Assembly: GCA_951812345.1 (NCBI GenBank)
Contig: OX638295.1
Span: 372,501 to 436,500 of the forward strand
Direction of reading: 5' to 3'
Length of the DNA stretch: 64,000 bases
Source of the DNA: Rhodothermales bacterium
GTDB taxonomy: Bacteria; Bacteroidota; Rhodothermia; Rhodothermales; VXPQ01
In this document: one piece after another, positions 9,392-18,170 of the stretch
Layout: every line of letters begins with the position of its first letter
How positions within the stretch are numbered: the stretch's first letter is position 1
Position numbers and translations under genes: made by a program
The notes under the pieces: generated by a model
The model's input: only the letters and a program-made list of their open reading frames with translations
What the model was told of the DNA's origin: nothing
Database searches by the model: none

Positions 9392-9508
9392 GGGTATTGT
9401 CTGGTTGATTGCGTCGGAACAAGGTCGCAACAGTACACCTTAAATTCCCGCGAAATCTGTCCAATCAACCCGAACCACCTCTATTTGCGAACTTAATCAG
9501 CGTATCCT

Positions 9509-9799
9509 TAAGGAGTAATAATAATAATAATAATAATAATAGAAGAATTTTCTTGCAAAAGAAAAGGAAGTTTATTATAATATTATTCACGGAATTTTTA
9601 CGCCTTGCCCGCAGCGCATGTTGGGATACGTAAGTGAAGCCGTAAGTAAACCAACGACGCCATAAGTAAAGAGGTACTACAGGTACTGTCAAGGCTAAGT
9701 TAGAAGGTTGCTGTGCCTGGAGAAGCGCTTCGGGTTTTGCGTGAGGTTCTGTAAAGGGAGTTATATGAGCTATCTCACAAAACCTGACCGGTTAGCGCA
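9509..9799. other. A+T-rich gap before the TonB receptor gene, with (TAA)8 tract
   Basis: No gene is seen. It holds a perfect TAA microsatellite at 9516-9540 (eight units plus T), a TTTTCTT/AAGAAAA stem at 9548-9565, and three loose copies of a TAAGTRAA motif between about 9630 and 9670. The base composition contrasts sharply with its neighbours. The promoter of the receptor gene should lie here but could not be assigned. Confidence 0.6.
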
Positions 9800-12700
9800 A
9801 TGACCAGCCACTTTTCTGTTGCCCGTGCAACGATGGCTTTTCTGGCCGTCCTCGCATTGATTCTCGCCCCTTCTGCGGGAGCCCAGACGACCGGCAAAAT
9901 AGCCGGAACAGTAACCGACGCCTCGAACGGCGAAGGACTTCCCGGCGTAAATGTCGTCATAGTCGAAACCACCACGGGTGGCGTAACCGATGCCGAGGGG
10001 GATTACTTCATTCTTAATATTTCCCCCGGCTCGTATGATATTCAGGCGAGCAGCATAGGGTTCACAACGACCACCGTACAGAACGTGGAAGTGCATGTGG
10101 ACCAGACTACTACGATCGACTTCGATCTGACCGAGGAGGTGATAGAAGGCGAGGAAGTGATCGTGACTGCCGAACGTCCGCTTGTCGAGCGTGACGTTAC
10201 CGGCAGCGTGCATCGACTGAATGCCGAGGCGCTTGCCCGTACGCCCATCCAGAACATAGACGATATCCTTGCCCAGCAGACGGGGGTCTACAATACGGGA
10301 TACACGGCATACCTTCGAGGGGGCGTCCAAAGCGAGGTCAATTACCAGGTTGACGGAACCTCGCTCAACAGCGGCTTGATTTCGGACAACTGGCAGCGGC
10401 TCAATACGACCTCGATCCAGGAAGTGTCGGTGTTGACGGGCGGCTATAACGCGGAATACGGGAACGCCATGTCAGGCGTCGTAAACGTGGTGACCCACGA
10501 ACCCAGTGCATTTTCCCGGCATTACTCGGGTGCGCTTAATTATCGTGTCCGCCCCTCGGGACAGTACCACTGGGGCGACAACATGTATAGCGAGGATCTC
10601 TGGAAATACACGAACTTCGGCATGAGTTACTGGCAGACCCAGCTGGAGACGGAGGCCAACCGGAATTCATACGCCGAATACTTCCGGCGATTTTACGGGT
10701 GGGACGGTACCCGCGTGCCTACGGCGGACGAGTTGCTGAATACATATCGTCAGCAGATCACGCCGTCGGATGTGCTTGCGAACTATGCGGAACGCATGCA
10801 GCACGAAGTGGAGGGCTCCATATGGGGTTCGCCCATGGATCATATGACGTTCCTGGTTTCGGGCAGGTATAAAAGGGGCGTGAACATATATCCGCAGTCC
10901 AACGCGTATAACCCGGAGTATAACGTACAGGCGAAGCTGGGCTATCATTTCAGCCCGGGGAAGAAGTTGACGCTCAATGTGACGAACGGGTGGTACCACA
11001 GCAGTACGGTTACCGAAAGCAACTGGAACAACACCACTACCTCGCAGGAGGCTCGTTGGCAGCCCAATGCGGACGTACGGGATCCCTACGTTGGATCGGC
11101 GTATGCCCCATGGGGCGGGTACTGGCTTAAAGGACCCGAGGAAAAGAACTTCAATGTCGGAACGCTGAAGTGGGATCATACCCTTAGTCCCCGCACCTTC
11201 TATACGGTTTCGCTTTCCTACCTGCGGGACTACACCACGTCGTTGCAGGAATACGACAAACTGAACACGAGCACGGAAACGGTGCGTTGGGGGGATAGCT
11301 GGTTTGATCTGGCGGGTAATTTCCGTCTGGAGGCTCGTCAGATTCAGGTGAATAACTACAGCGACAGCCGGGCCTGGACAGCCCAGGCGGACATTACGAG
11401 CCAGTTGCACAAGTCGCACCAGGTCAAGGCCGGCGCCGAGTTGAAGCTCTATGATGTCGATTACCAGCATTACTACATGGAATTTCCGGCAGGGGATGTC
11501 TGGCATCTCGACAACGTGTTCGATGGCGAACCGGCGGAAGCCGCCATCTACGTGCAGGACAAGATGGAATATGAAGGCATCGTGCTGAATGTGGGCGTTC
11601 GTTTCGACGCCTTTAATGCGCGGACCATGTATTCGCCGAATATTTTCGACCCCCTGCTTTTCCAGACGCACAACGGCGGAGATGGTACGCATCCGACGAA
11701 CATTGCGCCGATCTGGCAGGCGCATCGGCCCGGGAAGGACTGGTTTGCCTTCAGGCAGGATTTCCGCGACGCATTTCCGGATAACTGGCAAAATCTGCAG
11801 ACGGTGTCCAGCGAATGGAAGATGGCGATCTCGCCCCGGCTTGGGCTGTCGTTCCCCATCACGGAAAACTCCAAATTGCGCTTCAGTTACGGGCACTTCA
11901 ACCAGCGCCCCTCATGGGTCTCGCTCATGGGCTTTCCTACCAGTTGGTATGACGCTTCGCCGTATGCTACGGTGCGTATGGACCAGTGGCAGGGATGGTA
12001 TGGCCATCCGGGCCTGGGTTATGACCGAACGATTCAATACGAACTCGGCTTTACGCAAAACTTCTTCGATTTCGCCCGGCTCGACCTTGCCGCCTATTAC
12101 AAGGATGCAAGTCGTTTGACCCGCTATGCGTACAACGGGACGTACAATCGGAACGGAGGGGGATTTGCATCGTCGGCCTGGGGAGCGGGCAACTCTGCCG
12201 GAAGTATCTGGTCGAAAACCCGGAACATCGCCAACGACGGGCACGACAACATCTTCTATACGAACAATGCCTTCAAGGACATTCGCGGTATTGAGATCGT
12301 GGCGGAGAAGTTGTTCACCGGCCGCTGGTCGGCGCGGGCCGCGTTCGATTTCTCCACGACGACCGGTGGGCGAGCCGGCTACTCGCAGTACCGCGAAGAC
12401 GGCTCGACGGTGAATCAACCGCACTCGTATGACGAGTTAAAGGCTACGTGGCTGTCCAGTTATGTCATGAAGGGCAACGTGAGTTACGTGACGCCGCAAA
12501 GCCTGATGATGGGGGTGCTGGGGGACATTACCGTAGGCATGTACCACGAATACTTCGCCGGGCCCCAGTATACGTACTACCCGACGGACTACCAGGGCGT
12601 TCAGGCGCCGAACAACAGACGCTGGTTTCCGCACCATCGCACGGACCTGACCTTCAACAAGCAGGTTTCCGTGGGGAGTTTCCGTCCGGTGATTGGCGTG

Positions 12701-12886
12701 GAGGTGTTCAACCTCTTCAACTACAAGGACAAGATTCTGCTGAGCGGGGACAATCTGGAGCGATGGGAGGAGAGCGGAGAACTTCCCAAAATCACGAAAT
12801 CGGGTGAGGACAATCTCTGGTTCTTCTACAATTCCGTCAGCAATCCGCGCCGCATGATTTATTTCACAATGGGCCTGAAGTTTTAA
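9800..12886 (+). CDS. TonB-dependent outer-membrane receptor
   Basis: Outer-membrane transporter of 1028 residues. A signal peptide ends about residue 28 (APSAGAQ). A CarboxypepD_reg-like beta-sandwich follows (GKIAGTVTDASNGEGLPGVNV to about 115), then a plug domain at about 120-230 (ERPLVERDVTGSV, YLRGGVQSEVNYQVDG, GGYNAEYGNAMSGVVNVVT), then a large barrel ending in aromatic MIYFTMGLKF. It lacks the strict SusC signature and no SusD gene follows, so it is a single receptor. The next two genes encode other exported envelope proteins. The cargo cannot be read from sequence; the sugar genes downstream suggest a carbohydrate. Confidence 0.92.
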   Translation: MTSHFSVARATMAFLAVLALILAPSAGAQTTGKIAGTVTDASNGEGLPGVNVVIVETTTGGVTDAEGDYFILNISPGSYDIQASSIGFTTTTVQNVEVHVDQTTTIDFDLTEEVIEGEEVIVTAERPLVERDVTGSVHRLNAEALARTPIQNIDDILAQQTGVYNTGYTAYLRGGVQSEVNYQVDGTSLNSGLISDNWQRLNTTSIQEVSVLTGGYNAEYGNAMSGVVNVVTHEPSAFSRHYSGALNYRVRPSGQYHWGDNMYSEDLWKYTNFGMSYWQTQLETEANRNSYAEYFRRFYGWDGTRVPTADELLNTYRQQITPSDVLANYAERMQHEVEGSIWGSPMDHMTFLVSGRYKRGVNIYPQSNAYNPEYNVQAKLGYHFSPGKKLTLNVTNGWYHSSTVTESNWNNTTTSQEARWQPNADVRDPYVGSAYAPWGGYWLKGPEEKNFNVGTLKWDHTLSPRTFYTVSLSYLRDYTTSLQEYDKLNTSTETVRWGDSWFDLAGNFRLEARQIQVNNYSDSRAWTAQADITSQLHKSHQVKAGAELKLYDVDYQHYYMEFPAGDVWHLDNVFDGEPAEAAIYVQDKMEYEGIVLNVGVRFDAFNARTMYSPNIFDPLLFQTHNGGDGTHPTNIAPIWQAHRPGKDWFAFRQDFRDAFPDNWQNLQTVSSEWKMAISPRLGLSFPITENSKLRFSYGHFNQRPSWVSLMGFPTSWYDASPYATVRMDQWQGWYGHPGLGYDRTIQYELGFTQNFFDFARLDLAAYYKDASRLTRYAYNGTYNRNGGGFASSAWGAGNSAGSIWSKTRNIANDGHDNIFYTNNAFKDIRGIEIVAEKLFTGRWSARAAFDFSTTTGGRAGYSQYREDGSTVNQPHSYDELKATWLSSYVMKGNVSYVTPQSLMMGVLGDITVGMYHEYFAGPQYTYYPTDYQGVQAPNNRRWFPHHRTDLTFNKQVSVGSFRPVIGVEVFNLFNYKDKILLSGDNLERWEESGELPKITKSGEDNLWFFYNSVSNPRRMIYFTMGLKF

Positions 12887-12892
12887 ACCGTG

Positions 12893-12927
12893 CTGCATAG
12901 CGGGGCGGCGCCCGTCCCGCTATGCAG
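12893..12927 (+). terminator. Hairpin after the TonB receptor gene
   Basis: A perfect 12-bp stem CTGCATAGCGGG / CCCGCTATGCAG with an 11-base loop starts 6 bases after the receptor stop. No U-tract follows. The ATG at 12922 sits in the 3' arm, which argues against it as the start of the next gene. Confidence 0.65.
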
Positions 12928-12975
12928 TCGCCTCACATACGTATTCGCACCCTGCAAACCGAGTTATATCCCGTC

Positions 12976-15009
12976 ATGAAAGCATTACACGCCGTACTGC
13001 GACCTTTCGGCGCCGCCGCAATGGTTTGCACCCTGTTGCTTGGAGTCCTACCTGCTCCTGCACTTGCCCAAGTGTTCGATTTTAAGGATCTGACACGCGC
13101 CAGAATGTGGGCCCGGTTATGGAACTCGGGCGGCGTGGGGCAGCCGACGCTGGGAGGCCAGGAATACTTCAAGTATGATTATCCGGGTCATGCATTGGGC
13201 AGCAACGTGAACGATCATGCCGGGTGGCTTCTGTGGTCGGGGTATATGGCGTGGGCGGACATCGACGGCATTGGCTATCCGTTCCGCGTCCTTCTGGCGT
13301 ATGACCACAACCCGACGTTCATATCTCCGGTCGAAGGCACCACACTCATCCAGAATCACAACATGGCGGATCCGTCGTTGAAGGCGGAAGAAATGATTAC
13401 CGGCGCGCATCGCATCAACGAGCACAACGTCCGGGTTGATTTTCGCGCGCTTGCCTGGAGTTATCCGGACTACGACGACTTCATCATCCAGGAGTACACG
13501 TTTACGAACGAGGGCAGTAGCACCATTACGAACTTCCGGTTCGCTCCGACGGGCGCCATGAACATTGCGTTGCCTATCAGGGGCAGGTCCGACGATGACG
13601 TGTACGAATGGGATATCGAACACGAGGCGTTCTATTTCCGGGATGGCGTGGAGCGGGACGGCGACACCGCCAATCCTGCGCCGCCCCGACCATTCGGGCT
13701 AACCAGGAGCGATCTCGGCGAGCCTGCCGATCTCGATGCGCCCAGCGCCATCAACCACGAGTTCCTTGCGCCGCAGTACTTCACATACTACTGGCTGGAC
13801 AAGCCGGAAAAATCCGACCCGTCCGAGCGCGATCACATGAACATCGTGGACAAGAGCAACCTGAACCAGCACTCGAACCGTATTCAGGACGATCCGCTGA
13901 ACGACGACCCGGAGGTGGACTTCGACACGGATAACTACATCTACCAGTCGCTTACGTACGATCAGCCGTTGCCGCCCGAAACGGAGGATGGACAGTCGCT
14001 TGCTGCCGAGGCTGCGCGGCTTGGGCTGACGACGCGTCCCCGGGGGCGGTTCGAATACCACATAGATTATATCTATGAGACGGGTCCTTACGAAATGGCG
14101 CCGGGCCAGTCGCTGGAATTCGTGCTGGTCGTAGCGGCGGGCATGATGGATATGGAGTATGTTGCGGAGGGAGGCCCCGAAAACGAAGCGCGTTTGCCTG
14201 AGGGAGGCGTCAGATTATGGGAGGCCGTGGACGCGGCTCAGGAGTTGTACGACCGCGGTTACGAAGCGCCGGATCCTTCTCCCACGCCGACGAACGGCAA
14301 CAATTCGCTGACGCTGACGCCCATTCCGCTGGGTATCAAGGTGCAGTGGCCCGCCATCCCCGACTCCTACCGGGATCCGGATTACAATGTCAACGATGTG
14401 GCGGGCTACCGGGTATATCGCTCGACGCATCGTAACATCGGTCCCTGGACGATGATAGCGGACATCCCTGTCAATGCAGCGGAAATGGAGAACGGGATGG
14501 TCACCTACAACGACAGCGGGCTGGAGTTGGGGGTTGGCGTCTACTACACCGTTACGAGCTACGACACAGGACACGATAGTCCGTGGCCGGGAGATATGAG
14601 CATAACCAGTCTGCCCTCCCTGGAGAGCGGGCAGGTCAATGTCAATGTGGATCCGGTATATCCCCAAGCGAACCCGAGCAACAACCTCGACGATATTCGG
14701 GTCTACCCGAATCCCTTCTTCCAGCACAGTCAGCTTCTGGGCGAAGGGGAGCGCTACCGCATTGAATTCGTGAATATTCCGGCGCAATGCACCATTCGCA
14801 TCTATACCCTTGCCGGGGAACTGGTTCGCGTAATCGACCACACGGACGGTAGCGGCGACGAGCCCTGGGGCTCGCGGGCGACGGCGGACTATCAGGTGAA
14901 TGAGTATTTGCAACGCGTGGCGCCGGGCATATACCTGTACCATGTCGAGTCGCATGTTCCAGGTCATGAGGGCGAAAGCAAAGTCGGCAAGTTCGTCATC
15001 GTCAAGTAA
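12976..15009 (+). CDS. Secreted protein with fibronectin-like and FlgD/T9SS-like C-terminal domain
   Basis: Exported protein of unknown function. The start at 12976 gives a clean signal peptide (MKALHAVLRPFGAAAMV to PAPALAQ); the ATG at 12922 would place 18 extra residues before it. The middle, about 400 residues, matches no family I can name. A fibronectin-like segment follows (GIKVQWPAIPDSY, AGYRVYRSTH). The last 100 residues have YPNPFF, IRIYTLAGELVRVID, GIYLYHVESH and KVGKFVIVK, the pattern of FlgD-Ig or type IX secretion sorting domains. A PorV/PorQ-family gene comes next, which suits type IX export. Confidence 0.75.
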   Translation: MKALHAVLRPFGAAAMVCTLLLGVLPAPALAQVFDFKDLTRARMWARLWNSGGVGQPTLGGQEYFKYDYPGHALGSNVNDHAGWLLWSGYMAWADIDGIGYPFRVLLAYDHNPTFISPVEGTTLIQNHNMADPSLKAEEMITGAHRINEHNVRVDFRALAWSYPDYDDFIIQEYTFTNEGSSTITNFRFAPTGAMNIALPIRGRSDDDVYEWDIEHEAFYFRDGVERDGDTANPAPPRPFGLTRSDLGEPADLDAPSAINHEFLAPQYFTYYWLDKPEKSDPSERDHMNIVDKSNLNQHSNRIQDDPLNDDPEVDFDTDNYIYQSLTYDQPLPPETEDGQSLAAEAARLGLTTRPRGRFEYHIDYIYETGPYEMAPGQSLEFVLVVAAGMMDMEYVAEGGPENEARLPEGGVRLWEAVDAAQELYDRGYEAPDPSPTPTNGNNSLTLTPIPLGIKVQWPAIPDSYRDPDYNVNDVAGYRVYRSTHRNIGPWTMIADIPVNAAEMENGMVTYNDSGLELGVGVYYTVTSYDTGHDSPWPGDMSITSLPSLESGQVNVNVDPVYPQANPSNNLDDIRVYPNPFFQHSQLLGEGERYRIEFVNIPAQCTIRIYTLAGELVRVIDHTDGSGDEPWGSRATADYQVNEYLQRVAPGIYLYHVESHVPGHEGESKVGKFVIVK

Positions 15010-15054
15010 CCACAGCGCGTTTGCATAACACCCCTTTTACCCGAGGATGATACC

Positions 15055-16092
15055 ATGAAATCGATTCCTGTACGGAAAGTCCTTCCTTTGTTGCTCATGG
15101 CGCTGTGCATGCTTTATGTGTCGCCGATACGGGCGCAGAACGTGCGTACCGCGGCGGGTATTGACCCACCTGCGTTTCAGCGCACGGCGCAGACGGGTTT
15201 CCAGTTTCTGCATCTTCCTACGACGGCCCGGAGTGCAGCCATGGCCGGGATACATATGGCGAGCGGCGATGCCTCGGCAGCGTTCAATAATCCCGCCAAC
15301 CTGGTCGGTATCGACAACCTTGATCTTGCGGTCAGCCATGTAAGCTACATAGCCGATATCCAGTACAACACGGGGGCGATCGTAAAGAACATGGGATTGT
15401 GGGGCGTAGTCGGCGTACGGGTGGCTTCTCTCGACGCCGGGGATATGGTCCGTACGGAAAACGTGCTGGATGACGTGGCGAATACGACCAGCCGGAGCGC
15501 TGATCTGGGTACGTTTACCGCAGGCAACCTGCTGGTGGGCGTGACCTACGCCCGACCTATCACGGACCGGCTCGCCGTGGGCGGAAACGTCAGTTACATC
15601 CGGGAGAAACTGGCGGAGACGGAGGTGAACAACCTCAGCATTGATTTCGGGGTGTATTTCGAGACAGGCTTCCGCAGTCTGCGTCTTGCGCTTGTGGCGA
15701 AGAACATCGGTCCCGATGCCGAATACGTAGGGTTTACCGAGGTCTTCGGGATTCCGCAGAGCGTACGTATGCCCATTGACTTCCGTTTCGCCGTGGCGTA
15801 CGATTTCCTGGGCGGAGAGGCGACCCCGGGGCAATCCCGGCTTACCGGCTACCTCGAGGGAGTTCATCCGAATGACGGTCCCGAGCGGGTTCACGCGGCG
15901 GTTGAATATGAAGTGCTCGGCATGTTTGCAGCGCGTGGCGGATATCGTATGAATTACGACGAGCAGGGCCTTACGGCCGGCGCCGGCGTCAATTTCTCGA
16001 CGATCGGTTTCAATGGCCGGTTCGATTATGCGTACGTGGATTACGGTCGGCTCTCGTACACGCATATTCTGACGCTGGGCATTGGCATCTGA
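15055..16092 (+). CDS. PorV/PorQ-family outer-membrane barrel protein
   Basis: Outer-membrane protein of 345 residues with signal peptide MKSIPVRKVLPLLLMALCM to PIRAQ. The family hallmark is near residues 55-85: LPTTARSAAMAGIHMASGDASAAFNNPANL, followed by alternating beta strands and a final ITFGL-like strand (ILTLGIGI). PorV shuttles type IX substrates; other members are of unknown role. A GAGG sequence lies 7 bases before the ATG. It is 45 bases after the secreted protein and probably in the same operon. Confidence 0.85.
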   Translation: MKSIPVRKVLPLLLMALCMLYVSPIRAQNVRTAAGIDPPAFQRTAQTGFQFLHLPTTARSAAMAGIHMASGDASAAFNNPANLVGIDNLDLAVSHVSYIADIQYNTGAIVKNMGLWGVVGVRVASLDAGDMVRTENVLDDVANTTSRSADLGTFTAGNLLVGVTYARPITDRLAVGGNVSYIREKLAETEVNNLSIDFGVYFETGFRSLRLALVAKNIGPDAEYVGFTEVFGIPQSVRMPIDFRFAVAYDFLGGEATPGQSRLTGYLEGVHPNDGPERVHAAVEYEVLGMFAARGGYRMNYDEQGLTAGAGVNFSTIGFNGRFDYAYVDYGRLSYTHILTLGIGI

Positions 16093-16171
16093 CCCTGGTC
16101 CGGCACTGCGGGTCTTGACGGCCTCCATGCGCCGGCGTGCCTTGATGCGCTTGAGCGACTGTAGCTAAAAA

Positions 16172-17104
16172 ATGGGAGCCGTAACGATTGTAGGGAGCTA
16201 TGTAGTCGCCCTGGTGGTGGACACGGACCGACTTCCGGTCGCCGAGGAGACGGTGATCGGGTGGAACTACCATGAAACGCACGGCGGGAAAGGGTCCAAT
16301 ATGGCGGTAGCTGCCGCCCGGCTTGGCGCGGATGTGGGTTTCCTTGGAAAAATCGGCCGGGATCGTTACGGGGAGGCTTTTCTGGAGTTGTTGCGGGAAG
16401 AGGGCGTACATGACGAGGATGTGTTGTACGCCGAGGCCACGCCCACTGCAGTCGGATTCATCATATCCTGCACCGACGGGCGTAATATCATCGTCACGGA
16501 TCGGGGCGCCAACGGGGATTTCTCGCCCGATGACGTAGCTTCGCACAGCGACCCGATCACTCGTGCCGATGTGATCGTTTCCCCCCTCGAAATACCGTTG
16601 GACACGGCATTGGCTGCTGCCCGCGTTGCGCATCGCCATGGCGTATTCACCATACTGAATCCTGCCCCGGCGGAAGATTTGCGCGGCCATGACCTGGCGT
16701 GCGTTTTTGCGCTTACCCCCAATGAAGGGGAGGCGCGCGTGTGCCTTGGGTTGCCGCCCGACGATCCGACTCCGGACGAAGACATTGCGGTTCGCCTCCG
16801 TCAACTCGGGGTGGAGCATGTGCTCCTTACGCGGGGCGAACAGGGCGTGTTGTGGGTTTCCGCCGAAGGTACGCGCGTGGTCCCGGCCTTGCGCGTCAAC
16901 GTGCTGGATACCGTAGGCGCCGGGGATGCGTTCAATGCGGGGCTTGCGGTGGGACTGAGCGAGAAGCGCTCCATGGCTGAGGCTATCTCGTTGGGCGTAA
17001 CGACCGCGTCGCTTTCGACCGAGGCCCGCGAAACGGTTCTGTCGTATCCGCCTCGGGATGCAGTGTCCCGTCGATTTTCGGAAGTGTTATCCTCCATTGC
17101 ATAA
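16172..17104 (+). CDS. rbsK: Ribokinase (PfkB-family sugar kinase)
   Basis: Cytoplasmic kinase phosphorylating ribose or a related sugar at O-5. The 310-residue length is typical. It shows GGKGSN at 38-43, TPNEGEA at 182-188 and the catalytic signature DTVGAGDAFNAG at 246-257 with D252 as the base. The N-terminal strand (GSYVVALVVDTDRLP) departs from the usual GSxNxD sequence, so the sugar may differ. The gene is followed at 27 bases by a RhaT-type sugar transporter. Confidence 0.85.
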   Translation: MGAVTIVGSYVVALVVDTDRLPVAEETVIGWNYHETHGGKGSNMAVAAARLGADVGFLGKIGRDRYGEAFLELLREEGVHDEDVLYAEATPTAVGFIISCTDGRNIIVTDRGANGDFSPDDVASHSDPITRADVIVSPLEIPLDTALAAARVAHRHGVFTILNPAPAEDLRGHDLACVFALTPNEGEARVCLGLPPDDPTPDEDIAVRLRQLGVEHVLLTRGEQGVLWVSAEGTRVVPALRVNVLDTVGAGDAFNAGLAVGLSEKRSMAEAISLGVTTASLSTEARETVLSYPPRDAVSRRFSEVLSSIA

Positions 17105-17131
17105 CCACTCTGCTTCAAATCCGCCCCTGGC

Positions 17132-18145
17132 ATGGATCTCGTATCAGGATTTTTGCTTGTTTTAGTCGCCGGCGTATTGCAGGGTACGTTCGTGCTCCCG
17201 ATGACCCTGACGCGACACTGGGCGTGGGAGCATACCTGGGCTACGTTCTCGTTTTTCGGGATGTTGTTGTTCAATGGGGCACTGGCCCTGGTCTTTCTGG
17301 GAGATCTTCCCGCCATTTATTCCGCCGTTCCGGTGCGCGACCTCATGGTGCTGGGCATATTCGGTGCGGGATGGGGCGTCGGGGCGGTTCTTTTCGGCGT
17401 GGGGATGGACCGGTTGGGCATGGCGCTTGGCTACCCGATCATCATGGGGCTTATCGCCAGCATGGGGGCGCTTATTCCATTGCTTGTTTTTTATCCCGGG
17501 GACGTGTTGGCGCTGCATGGCCTGGTGCTTTTGTCCGGAACGGCCCTGGTAATGGTTGGGATCGTGCTTTCGGCGCGGGCCGGGGCGAAGAAGACCTCCG
17601 AAAACACACCGGAAGCGTCTTCGAGACGCCGTGCGTTCAGAGGGGCGATCATGATTGCGATCGCTGCAGGTCTTTTGTCCTGTCTTCCGAATGTGGGTAT
17701 TACCTTTGGCTCTCGTATCGTTGACGAAGCCATTACCGCCGGCATATCGCCGGTGTTTGCCGGGAATGCCGTTTGGGGCCTTTTCTTCGCGCTCGGGTTT
17801 CTTGTGAACGCTGCCTGGTGTCTGTTTCTGATGATTCGGAAGGGCTCCATCGGCGCGTTCGCAGGTCCTGAAGCCGGTCGGAATATTCTGCTGGGGGCGG
17901 CTATGGGCGCCATGTGGATCGGCAGTTTTTACGCATACGGCATGGGTGCGGCGAATCTTGGGACATGGGGCCCGATTCTCGGATGGCCCATCTTCATTGC
18001 CTTGTCCATTATCGTGGGCAATCTGTGGGGACTCTGGCGAGGAGAATGGAAAGAGGCCTCGGCCCGTCCCCGCGCGCTGCTCAACCGCAGCCTGATTGTG
18101 ATGACGATAGCGGTCGTTGTCATAGCCATAAGCCAGGTTTTATAG
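17132..18145 (+). CDS. RhaT-like sugar/proton symporter
   Basis: Inner-membrane transporter of 337 residues with about ten hydrophobic segments. The sequence at the start (GVLQGTFVLPM) and GMALGYPIIMGLIASMGALIPL fit the L-rhamnose/proton symporter RhaT family of the drug/metabolite superfamily. No rhamnose isomerase or rhamnulose kinase lies nearby, so rhamnose is not assured. It follows ribokinase closely, which suggests uptake and phosphorylation of the same sugar. Confidence 0.8.
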   Translation: MDLVSGFLLVLVAGVLQGTFVLPMTLTRHWAWEHTWATFSFFGMLLFNGALALVFLGDLPAIYSAVPVRDLMVLGIFGAGWGVGAVLFGVGMDRLGMALGYPIIMGLIASMGALIPLLVFYPGDVLALHGLVLLSGTALVMVGIVLSARAGAKKTSENTPEASSRRRAFRGAIMIAIAAGLLSCLPNVGITFGSRIVDEAITAGISPVFAGNAVWGLFFALGFLVNAAWCLFLMIRKGSIGAFAGPEAGRNILLGAAMGAMWIGSFYAYGMGAANLGTWGPILGWPIFIALSIIVGNLWGLWRGEWKEASARPRALLNRSLIVMTIAVVVIAISQVL

Positions 18146-18170
18146 ACTCTGAATCAGCTTTCACGAGATC

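Larger units (their letters stand above)
8197..9482 (-). mobile_element. IS3-family insertion sequence (1286 bp)
   Basis: Ends were placed from the imperfect terminal inverted repeats: the left end begins AGAAATGGTCCGG and the complement of the right end begins AGAGGTGGTTCGGG, both continuing to TGGACAG and later GTGTACTG. It is flanked by the direct repeat ATT (8194-8196 and 9483-9485), within the 3-5 bp usual for IS3. The host repeat is restored exactly when the IS and one ATT are removed. It encodes OrfA and OrfB joined by a frameshift site. No inactivating change was seen, so it may be functional. Some IS3 relatives end TG...CA; ends at 8202/9477 are an alternative but would leave no target duplication. 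Confidence 0.88.
8131..9508 (-). repeat. Dispersed element copy split by the IS3 insertion
   Basis: The 8131-8196 part is the reverse-orientation left arm of the dispersed element, and 9483-9508 is its terminus. Removing 8197-9482 plus one ATT joins them into a 37-base segment that aligns without gaps to 41822-41858, with five mismatches. The inner part of the element is missing on the 8131 side. Confidence 0.85.

Noticed and set aside
9630-9672. TAAGTRAA repeats as a CRISPR-like array
   Set aside because: Units are only 8 bases with irregular spacing and no cas genes are present.
12922-12975. Upstream start for the secreted protein
   Set aside because: The ATG lies in the terminator hairpin and would place 18 residues before an otherwise clean signal peptide.
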